Shown here: positions 1-5,909 of the stretch, piece after piece
Layout of the letters: every line of letters starts with the position of its first letter
How positions within the stretch are numbered: position 1 is the first letter of the stretch
NCBI GenBank assembly: GCA_015493675.1
Contig: WGCR01000280.1
Coordinates: forward strand, 1-5,909
Origin: Anaerolineae bacterium
Lineage (GTDB): Bacteria > Chloroflexota > Anaerolineae > J102
DNA: 5,909 nt
Direction of reading: 5' to 3'
The notes under the pieces: model-generated
What the model was told of the DNA's origin: nothing
Database searches by the model: none
Seen by the model: only the letters and a program-made list of their open reading frames with translations
Program-made: the position numbers and the translations under genes

Positions 1-200
1 ACCCAGGGCTACCACGACATCGAGGTGGATTACAGCGATATGGGCGGCAGCGGCGTATCCTCGGGCAGTTGGGTGACCGGGCGTAAATAGGCGCTGGGGA
101 TCAGCGTTTTCGCTCCGCCGGGCGGTCGCCACCACAATTCCATGGCCCGCGAGCCGCCCATATCGCTGTAATCCACCTCGATGTCGTGGTAGCCCTGGGT
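1..200. repeat. Perfect 48-bp inverted repeat (fold-back) at the left edge
   Basis: Bases 1-48 are the exact reverse complement of bases 153-200, with a 104-base loop (49-152). The repeated unit is coding sequence: on the minus strand 153-200 encodes residues 869-884 of the glycosyltransferase, inside its second PA14 module, and bases 1-48 encode the same 16 residues on the plus strand. The identity stops abruptly at 48/49. A perfect inverted copy of an internal protein-coding segment placed at the edge of a sequence is the usual signature of a snap-back chimera from amplification or of a misassembled contig end. A true inverted duplication is possible but less likely. Confidence 0.9.
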
Positions 201-2804
201 CAGTGAGATAGCGCCTTCTTTGTAGATAGCGCCGTGCTGGCCGCCGTTGTCCACTACCAATTGACCGTCGATAGTCACCGTTGAGCCATCATCCGAGCGC
301 GTGCCGAAAACGTAGGTTCCGGTCTCGGGCGCAGCAATTTTTCCCCGCCACCGCACCGAATAGGGCGAGGACACGACGTCGTTGGGAGCGATGAACAGGT
401 CTCGCTGCACCAGCGTCGGTTGTCCCGACCAATCGGGATTATCGTAATAGGCGCCCAACAGGCCGTTGGATGCGGCAGGCAGGTTGTAGAAGGCGTCCGG
501 GGGAATAACAGTCAGGTCGGGATGATCGGGCGTGGCCCATTGCAAGCGTAAGACGCCTGGATGTTCCGCGGCAACATAATCCAGCCGCAGCGCCTGGAAT
601 CCTCCGGCCAGGGATAACGTTTCTTCCCGCTCCCCGTTCTTTACAGATAGAACAACTTGATCGTCCAGATATAACGTGGCTTCTCCGCCATCGGCAGTCA
701 GCGCCAAACGATAGTCGCCATAGGTAGGAATCAGTAACGCGCCTTCAAACCGGGCGGCAAAGGGCGGCAGCAGGGGCTGGGTCTCGGGCGTGCTGAAATC
801 GAAATCAATGGCGTTGACCTTTTGCTGTCGTACAGACGGCTGTGAAAGATCAGCGCCGGCGATGTAGCTGACAATCAGTCCTTGCGCATCGGCAAATGCA
901 GAGGCGGGGATGGCGTAGCTGAGGAAGAGGACGCGCCCGTAGCGATCACGGTGAGCCTCGAAAACGCCAGCGGGATACAATCGTTGCAGCAGGGGCACGA
1001 TCAACTGATCTTTCGGCTCCAGGATAAAAAGGATGTCATTCGCGGGATGCTGTCGCAGCGGGATGTCTCGCGTCAGGTTTAGGGGAATAATATCATGTTT
1101 GCCATCGAGGAAGCGGATGCCTGAGTGGCCGAAGTATTGTGGATCGAGGTAGATAGTGACATTTTGCGGCTGGTCGGCCAGATAGGCCCCAATGGCCGAC
1201 TCCTCCGGGCTATACGCGTACCACACGGCTTGATCAACTGCCTGGACGCGGAAATACGTATTCAGATTGGCTCCCATCACAAAGAGGACGAGGGCCGTGA
1301 GCAGAATGACCAGCGGGCGGGTGCGTTTGGCGCCAAAGGCCCGCTGCCAGGCCTGCCATAATCCGGTGAACGCCACGGCAACGAGGAGATAGATCAGGGG
1401 GATGAGGCCAATGGGGCGACGGGCGTTGGGCGCTTCGTGCGCCACCGAAAGCACGGCCAGGCTGATGAAGCTGCCAAACCAGAGCAGGTAGAGGGCGGGG
1501 ATTTCTTTCCAGAACCAGCGCAGCGCCCAAATCAGGCCCAGGACGGCCAGCGCCCCCACCGCAGCGTGGAGCATGGGCGCGCCCGGCAGGTTGTTGAGAG
1601 GCGCGCTATCCCCCTGATAATTGAACATGAGCAGCACTTTGTGCAGGTTCGACCAGATGGGAGCGTAGCTCCCCGCGGCTTCCACATCCCGGAAGACGGA
1701 GATATGATTCATGCGGGAGATGAAGACCGACCAGTGGCGAATGATGTAGACGCCCAACGGGGCCACAGCCACCAGCGCCGCCGCAAAAAAGAGGCCCATG
1801 CCCTCGATATCCCGACGCATTCTGTCGCGGTGGGTGATGAGCCACCAGGCAAAGTACGCCAGCATGAAAAAGGGAACCACCCGGTAGGCTGTGTAGGTAT
1901 TGAGTCCCAGCGCCAGCATGGCCCCCGCCAGCGCCCACCAGCGCCGCCGTCCCGTCTTCAACGCTTTGACCAGGAAGAGGATTTGCAGGCTAATGACCAG
2001 CGGCACCAGGATCAGCTCGTAGACGATGCGGCTGAAGGTAATATGCCAACGATCCGCGGCCAACAACGCCGCGGTCAGCAGTGCGATGCGTTGATCGTAG
2101 AATTCGCGGGCCAGGGCGTAAAAGGCAAGCACCGTGAGCACGCCGATGGCAGCCGCAGCCATGCGCATACTGGTCACGCTCTGTCCGAAAATCTGGATGA
2201 ACAGGGCGATGATCCAGGTGAACAGCGTGGCCTGGCCCTCGTTGGTCTCGGCGTAGGGAATCCATCCGGCGCCGCCCAGCCATTTCAACGCGTCCAGCCC
2301 GTTGTTGGCTTCATCCGATTGCAGACCGTGAGGATAGAGGCCGAGGGCGTAGAATCGGGCGAAAACCGCGACCGCCAGGATGAGAAACAGGGTCAGGAAC
2401 AGCCAGCGCCGTTGCATCACCGGCGCATACCAGGCCCGGGCCGCGGCTTCTTCCGCTGCGGGATCGGGCGATGGACCATCCAGCCACGCGCCGATGAGGA
2501 ACAGCGCCACGCCCACGGCCCACATCCAAAAAGCCCATCCGCCGTACTGCTCCCGCACAAAGCCGCCCATGGTGGCGATGACGACCAGGAACGCACCTGC
2601 CAGGACCAGCATCCAACCGTGCTTGGGCCAGGTGCGGCGCGGGGGCAATGCGGGCCAGCGTTCCGGTCCGGCGATGGACCAGGCAAAGACGCCGCCCGCG
2701 ACCAGATACAAAATCAGGGCAGCGTTGATATTGCCATCCCCCAGCCAATTCTGGGCGATAACAGCAAGAAACAGGGCGAAAAACAAACCGAAGAGTTGAG
2801 CCAT
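30..2804 (-). CDS. GT39/PMT-like membrane glycosyltransferase with two C-terminal PA14-type modules; 3' end unreliable
   Basis: Predicted integral-membrane transferase that moves a sugar from a polyprenyl-phosphate donor to an acceptor on the outer face of the membrane, as in the GT39/PMT/ArnT (GT-C) superfamily; donor and acceptor are unknown. Residues 1-110 hold about four hydrophobic segments, and roughly ten more lie between 133 and 512. The loop after the 133-152 segment carries the superfamily's acidic pair (GLQSDEANNG, D164-E165), the expected catalytic site. Residues 545-632 look like a soluble alpha/beta extracytoplasmic part. Residues about 643-775 resemble a divergent PA14 domain, and 780-908 a clear one (RWRGKIAAPETGTYVF, then SDDGSTVTIDG, then a conserved H857). 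Such beta-sandwich modules often bind glycans. The ATG at 2804 is the first start after an in-frame TGA at 2835-2837; no good Shine-Dalgarno is seen. Residues after about 918 are encoded inside an inverted repeat, so the stop at 30-32 is probably artificial and the real protein may be longer. Family placement is firm; the specific reaction is not known. Confidence 0.88.
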   Translation of the reverse strand: MAQLFGLFFALFLAVIAQNWLGDGNINAALILYLVAGGVFAWSIAGPERWPALPPRRTWPKHGWMLVLAGAFLVVIATMGGFVREQYGGWAFWMWAVGVALFLIGAWLDGPSPDPAAEEAAARAWYAPVMQRRWLFLTLFLILAVAVFARFYALGLYPHGLQSDEANNGLDALKWLGGAGWIPYAETNEGQATLFTWIIALFIQIFGQSVTSMRMAAAAIGVLTVLAFYALAREFYDQRIALLTAALLAADRWHITFSRIVYELILVPLVISLQILFLVKALKTGRRRWWALAGAMLALGLNTYTAYRVVPFFMLAYFAWWLITHRDRMRRDIEGMGLFFAAALVAVAPLGVYIIRHWSVFISRMNHISVFRDVEAAGSYAPIWSNLHKVLLMFNYQGDSAPLNNLPGAPMLHAAVGALAVLGLIWALRWFWKEIPALYLLWFGSFISLAVLSVAHEAPNARRPIGLIPLIYLLVAVAFTGLWQAWQRAFGAKRTRPLVILLTALVLFVMGANLNTYFRVQAVDQAVWYAYSPEESAIGAYLADQPQNVTIYLDPQYFGHSGIRFLDGKHDIIPLNLTRDIPLRQHPANDILFILEPKDQLIVPLLQRLYPAGVFEAHRDRYGRVLFLSYAIPASAFADAQGLIVSYIAGADLSQPSVRQQKVNAIDFDFSTPETQPLLPPFAARFEGALLIPTYGDYRLALTADGGEATLYLDDQVVLSVKNGEREETLSLAGGFQALRLDYVAAEHPGVLRLQWATPDHPDLTVIPPDAFYNLPAASNGLLGAYYDNPDWSGQPTLVQRDLFIAPNDVVSSPYSVRWRGKIAAPETGTYVFGTRSDDGSTVTIDGQLVVDNGGQHGAIYKEGAISLTQGYHDIEVDYSDMGGSRAMELWWRPPGGAKTLIPSAYLRPVTQLPEDTPLPPISL

Positions 2805-2851
2805 AGGGTCGCAATCAGTTTTCAGAGACGTCGTTCAATTCCAATGTCACT

Positions 2852-2880
2852 ATTGTACGCGAAACCAGCCCGAAGGGAAA
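2852..2880 (-). promoter_or_regulatory. Candidate sigma-70-type promoter for the glycosyltransferase gene
   Basis: On the minus strand, TACAAT (2857 to 2852) matches the -10 consensus at five of six positions and lies 47 bases upstream of the ATG at 2804. With a 17-base spacer the -35 position is TTTCCC (2880 to 2875), a weak match. The expected transcript start near 2845 would give a leader of about 40 bases. The position is sensible, but only the -10 box is good, so this is a tentative call. Confidence 0.4.
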
Positions 2881-2887
2881 ACGTTGC

Positions 2888-3049
2888 GCATTCGCATTCC
2901 TGACCGACGTCATCCCCCAGAACAGCGACGATCTGGAGTCCGCCACCGCCATCATTTGCGATATCTACGCCAACGTGTACGGCCTTTCGGGCGATGCGCT
3001 GGCCAAGCAGGTGGACGCGGGCGTATCTCCACCCGAAACGCCCGCATAG
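2888..3049 (+). pseudogene. 3'-terminal remnant of an unrecognised protein-coding gene
   Basis: The plus-strand frame ending at the TAG at 3047-3049 encodes about 53 residues that look like the tail of a real protein: it starts AFAFLTDVIPQNSDDLE, continues through a helical stretch with CDIYANVYGLSG, and ends in a proline-rich SPPETPA tail. About four fifths of the codons end in G or C, like the intact genes beside it. The frame is open back to a TAG at 2804-2806, but the part before about 2888 loses this bias, and it contains no ATG, GTG or TTG start with a ribosome binding site. The simplest reading is a gene that lost its 5' portion when the glycosyltransferase gene came to lie next to it. 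I do not recognise the family. A small gene using a CTG start (2900-2902) is a less likely alternative. Confidence 0.4.
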
Positions 3050-3094
3050 CCCCGTGTGTTGTCCCAACGCGACGCAATTGATGTTTCATGCCCG

Positions 3095-5785
3095 CTACGC
3101 CCCGCCCGGCTCGCCGCCGCAGAGGAGGTAAAGGCGCAGGACGCGCAGTTCGGGGTAGGGGATGCGCTGGCCCAGGGCTTCGTAGACAGGCCCGAGGCGG
3201 TCGCTCCCCAACTGCTGGAATTGCTCCCACACCTGTTGCTGCTGCTCGGGCGTGAGCTTTGATTCGGCCAGGATGCCTGCTGCTGGCAACGTATGCCCGG
3301 CCCGACGATAGCGCTCCAGATGTCCGATGATGGTGTCCCGCTTGACGCCGTAGAGCTTCTGCAGCTCCGCCACCGATTGCCCGGCCAGATAGAACTCGCC
3401 CACTTCCTCGAAGCGGCGCTTGGAGCCAGAACGGGCGCGGGTCGCGGTGATGGTCAGGGCCTTGGGGCGCTCGCTCAGGCCTCGATCCTCACAAAATGTC
3501 CTGAGCAAAGTGAGAAAAGCCTGGCCGTAGCGCTCCAGTTTGACCTGTCCCACGCCGTTCATAGCCAAAAAATGCGTCTCGGTTTGGGGATAGTAGGTGG
3601 CCATTTCCAGCAGGGCCCGGTCGGAGAAAACCAGATAAGCGGGAACGCCCGCTTCGTCAGCCAGCATCTTGCGCAATGAGCGCAGTTGTCCGAAAAGCTC
3701 GACATCGTAAGGCGCGGTTTCGGCGGATGTGTCTGCTGCCGCCGCGGGCATGGGCGTGATGAACACCTTCTCGCCCTTGAGAACCTGGTAGCCCCTGGTC
3801 GTGAGGCTGAGCCCGCCATGCTCCGGGTCTTGCCGCACCAGCCCCTGTTCGATGAATTGTTCGGCCATGTGCAGCCATTGCCGCCGCGTGTATTCGGCTC
3901 CGATGCCATAGGTGGAGAGCTTGTGATGCCCGCGCGAGAGCACAGGTTTGGATTGCGAGCCCCGCAGCACTTTGATGATGTGCGACTTGCCGAACAACTC
4001 GCCTGTGCGTTTGACGCAGGAGAGAAACATCTGGGCGGGAATAGTGGCGTCGTGCGGGGCGTTTACTTCCTTCTGACGCAGGCAATTGTCGCACATGCCG
4101 CAAGACTCGGCCGCGTAGCGCTCGCCAAAATAGGCCAACAGAGGAATGCGGCGGCAGGCCCGGGTCTGGGCGAAGTCTGCCATAGCCTGCAACCGCATCA
4201 TGCGCCCGGCTCGTTCCGATTCAGCGCCCTCGTCGATGAATCGGCGGATGGTGTGCAGATCGCTCTGATTGAAGAGCAGCAGGCAATCGGCCCGCAGGCC
4301 ATCCCGCCCGGCTCGACCGATCTCCTGATAATAGCTTTCGATATTCTGCGGCAGATTGTAATGCAGCACAAAACGCACGTTGGATTTATCGATGCCCATG
4401 CCAAAGGCGATGGTGGCGACCATGATCTGCACATCATCCCGCACGAACTGGCGTTGGTTACGCTGTCGATCCCCTTTTTCCATGCCGGCGTGATAGGGCG
4501 CTGCGTTCCAGCCCAGCGCCTGCAATTGCCCGGCCAACGTGTCCACCTGCCGCCGGGTGCTGCAATAGATGATGCCCGACTGCCCCCGATGCGCCTGCAA
4601 AAAGGCCAGCGTCTGGCGCAGGCCATCGGTGCGGCGTTGCGCAGCCAGATGCAGGTTGGGCCTGTCGAAGCTGGCCAGAAAGACGTTGGACTCCTCGAAG
4701 CCAAGCATCTGCTGGATGTCCTGCTGGACGCGCGGGGTGGCGGTGGCGGTGAGGGCGATGCTTACGGCCTGCGAATAGCGCCGCCGCACCTCCAGCAACT
4801 GCCGGTATTCGGGCCGGAAGTCGTGCCCCCACGATGAGATGCAGTGGGCCTCATCGATGGCCAGCATCTGCACCCGACTGGCGTCGAGCAGGGTCAGGGT
4901 GCGGGCCTGTAGCAATGTTTCGGGGGCGGTGTAAAGCAATTTTATTTCGCCCAAACGCACCTGGCGGAGGACGCGCTGATAGCTGTCGAAGTCGAGGGCG
5001 CTGTTGAGAAAAGCCGCGGGCGCGCCCACCTGCCGCAACGCCTCCACCTGATCCTGCATCAGGGAGATGAGGGGGGAGACGACCACGGTGAGGCCGTCAA
5101 AAAGCAGGGCGGGGAGCTGGTAGCAGAGGGATTTGCCGCCGCCCGTGGGCATGATCACCAGCGTGTCGCGGCGGGCGAGCACGTTGGCGATAATGTCGGC
5201 CTGCAAGGGCCAGAAGTCGTCGTAGCCGAAGATGGTTTTGAGCAGTTCGCGGGCGCGGGCCATGGTGGCCGGGCCCGTGGAGATGCGCGGGGGCACAGAG
5301 GCGGGGGCGGGCGTGAGCTCGGCCTGAGCTTTGAGAACGCCCGTTTCATCGATGTGCTGCACGGCTATGCCTCGCCCGGCCAGGATTTTGCCGATGAGAA
5401 AGCTGCGATGGCTGGCCTCGGGTCGGGCGGGCGCATCCATCAGCGCCACCCGCAGTCCCTGCTCGAAGGCTTTCTGCACCCGGTCGAGGCCCCGGAGAAA
5501 ATACGCCCGTTCTCCCAACCGCTCCCAGGCAACCCGCCCATCCACATAACACTCCGGATCATCTGGCTGCGCGCCCAGGGCGTCGCCCATGAACACATAA
5601 CGGACGCCCTGCCCGCGCAAACGCTCGGCCAACGCCTCCTGGCTAAACTCGGGCCGATCCTGTTCCCAGGGCGTAGAGCGGATGTCGATGAGAAAGGCGA
5701 TGTCGTGCGCCCGCAGCAGCGCCAGAAAATCGCTCAGGCTGCGCGAGTCATAGCCGATGGTAAGGATGGGCGCGGGGTCAGGCAT
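3095..5785 (-). CDS. recQ: DUF488-RecQ fusion: ATP-dependent 3'-5' DNA helicase with RQC, HRDC and C-terminal helix-turn-helix domains
   Basis: Cytoplasmic superfamily 2 helicase that unwinds DNA with 3'-5' polarity in recombination and fork repair. All RecQ motifs are present: motif 0 FGYDDFWPLQ (186-195), Walker A PTGGGKS (213-219), motif Ia SPLISLMQDQ (237-246), DEAH (311-314) followed by the aromatic-rich loop to Y327, motif III TATAT (346-350), motif IV IIYCSTRR (405-412), motif V ATIAFGMGIDKSNV (457-470) and motif VI YYQEIGRAGRDG (485-496). Zinc-binding cysteines are C544, C562, C565 and C568. The RQC winged helix spans about 575-675, HRDC about 695-768, and a C-terminal RecQ-type helix-turn-helix region (HTH_40-like) about 790-890. 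Unusually, residues 6-150 form a DUF488 domain (TIGYDSRS, then DIRSTP, then SHRSFL) joined by a Pro/Ala-rich linker (about 152-172). At 896 residues it is far longer than E. coli RecQ (609). The ATG at 5785 is the first start after an in-frame TGA about ten codons upstream. The DUF488 function is unknown. Confidence 0.95.
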   Translation of the reverse strand: MPDPAPILTIGYDSRSLSDFLALLRAHDIAFLIDIRSTPWEQDRPEFSQEALAERLRGQGVRYVFMGDALGAQPDDPECYVDGRVAWERLGERAYFLRGLDRVQKAFEQGLRVALMDAPARPEASHRSFLIGKILAGRGIAVQHIDETGVLKAQAELTPAPASVPPRISTGPATMARARELLKTIFGYDDFWPLQADIIANVLARRDTLVIMPTGGGKSLCYQLPALLFDGLTVVVSPLISLMQDQVEALRQVGAPAAFLNSALDFDSYQRVLRQVRLGEIKLLYTAPETLLQARTLTLLDASRVQMLAIDEAHCISSWGHDFRPEYRQLLEVRRRYSQAVSIALTATATPRVQQDIQQMLGFEESNVFLASFDRPNLHLAAQRRTDGLRQTLAFLQAHRGQSGIIYCSTRRQVDTLAGQLQALGWNAAPYHAGMEKGDRQRNQRQFVRDDVQIMVATIAFGMGIDKSNVRFVLHYNLPQNIESYYQEIGRAGRDGLRADCLLLFNQSDLHTIRRFIDEGAESERAGRMMRLQAMADFAQTRACRRIPLLAYFGERYAAESCGMCDNCLRQKEVNAPHDATIPAQMFLSCVKRTGELFGKSHIIKVLRGSQSKPVLSRGHHKLSTYGIGAEYTRRQWLHMAEQFIEQGLVRQDPEHGGLSLTTRGYQVLKGEKVFITPMPAAAADTSAETAPYDVELFGQLRSLRKMLADEAGVPAYLVFSDRALLEMATYYPQTETHFLAMNGVGQVKLERYGQAFLTLLRTFCEDRGLSERPKALTITATRARSGSKRRFEEVGEFYLAGQSVAELQKLYGVKRDTIIGHLERYRRAGHTLPAAGILAESKLTPEQQQQVWEQFQQLGSDRLGPVYEALGQRIPYPELRVLRLYLLCGGEPGGA

Positions 5786-5854
5786 GGGCTCACAACGAAA
5801 AAGGGGGGCGTGTCAGCGCGTGTTACATCCGCCAACGCGGAAGGAGTGCTAAAG

Positions 5855-5909
5855 ATGACATTCTACCACCCATTTTTGTGTTTTTGCCAGCAATGCGGTT
5901 TTGCCGGGG
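5855..5909 (+). CDS. Possible 5' end of a divergent gene, running off the window
   Basis: An ATG at 5855 follows AAGGAG (5841-5846) at a spacing of eight bases, the best Shine-Dalgarno-plus-start arrangement in the window. The frame stays open for the 18 codons to the end: MTFYHPFLCFCQQCGFAG. The CxCxxCG arrangement is notable but far too short to assign. If real, this gene is transcribed divergently from DUF488-recQ and shares its 5' intergenic region. The open stretch is short enough to occur by chance, so the ribosome binding site is the main support. Confidence 0.27.
   Translation, partial: MTFYHPFLCFCQQCGFAG
5860..5868 (-). promoter_or_regulatory. Possible extended -10 promoter element upstream of DUF488-recQ
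   Basis: The minus strand reads TGG then TAGAAT (5868 to 5860), fitting the TGn extended -10 pattern with five of six -10 positions matched. It lies about 74 bases upstream of the ATG at 5785. There is no convincing -35 box (TGGCAA at 5889 to 5884 with an 18-base spacer is weak). It overlaps the first codons of the possible plus-strand gene at 5855, which mildly weakens both calls. Confidence 0.27.

Noticed and set aside
1..48. Plus-strand PA14 fragment at the left edge as part of a second gene
   Set aside because: It is an exact inverted copy of 153-200 and its frame soon reaches a TAG at 88-90; it is best explained by the fold-back, not by an independent gene.
1437..2903. A 488-residue open frame on the plus strand opposite the glycosyltransferase
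   Set aside because: It is antisense to a gene with clear membrane segments and a recognisable catalytic loop. Its translation is rich in Q, R, H, G and P with no domain-like pattern, as expected from the mirror of a GC-rich, GC3-biased gene.
3017..3045. An 8-bp perfect stem (GCGGGCGT/ACGCCCGC) with a 13-base loop, considered as a terminator for recQ
   Set aside because: No T-run follows it on either strand, the loop is long, and it falls inside the coding-biased remnant, so it is more likely chance in GC-rich DNA.
2822..3067. An 81-residue minus-strand frame in the gap between the two large genes
   Set aside because: Its composition (G, R, V, H rich) looks like the mirror of the plus-strand remnant, and it would overlap the candidate glycosyltransferase promoter. 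No ribosome binding site was seen.
3686..4837. A 383-residue open frame on the plus strand opposite recQ
   Set aside because: It lies wholly across the helicase, RQC and HRDC coding region, whose motifs are intact on the other strand. No family-like motif or ribosome binding site supports it.
5261..5263. Internal ATG (residue 175) as a separate start for a stand-alone RecQ
   Set aside because: There is no Shine-Dalgarno upstream, and the frame continues without interruption through a well-formed DUF488 domain and a linker.

Overview
The window is GC-rich, densely coding bacterial DNA with a strong preference for G or C at third codon positions. The gene content suggests an environmental Chloroflexota-type bacterium (Anaerolineae or Caldilineae). 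It combines a large multi-pass GT39/PMT-like glycosyltransferase carrying extracellular PA14 modules with a RecQ helicase of the long RQC-HRDC-HTH type. The lineage is an inference from general gene style, not a demonstrated assignment. No rRNA, tRNA, CRISPR array, insertion sequence or complete mobile element is visible.

Layout. At 1-200 there is a perfect 48-bp inverted repeat (1-48 against 153-200) that looks like a fold-back chimera at a sequence end. It distorts the 3' end of the first gene. From 2804 down to about 49 on the minus strand runs a membrane glycosyltransferase with two C-terminal PA14-type modules; its annotated stop at 30-32 lies inside the fold-back, so its true C-terminus is unknown. 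The 290-bp gap at 2805-3094 holds a plausible promoter for the glycosyltransferase and a short plus-strand coding remnant ending at 3049. From 5785 down to 3095 on the minus strand is one intact 896-residue gene fusing an N-terminal DUF488 domain to a complete RecQ helicase. The last 124 bases hold the recQ leader with a possible extended -10 box, and a possible plus-strand gene start at 5855 that runs off the window.

How the genes relate. The two large genes point the same way but are separated by 290 bp containing a promoter-like element and a gene remnant, so they are probably separate transcription units. One acts in the envelope (lipid-linked sugar transfer or surface glycan assembly) and the other in DNA repair and recombination. 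Nothing in the sequence ties them into one pathway. The items most worth following up are the DUF488-RecQ fusion, whose DUF488 domain has lost both cysteines of its usual signature, and the fold-back at the left end, which should be resolved before the glycosyltransferase is deposited or compared.
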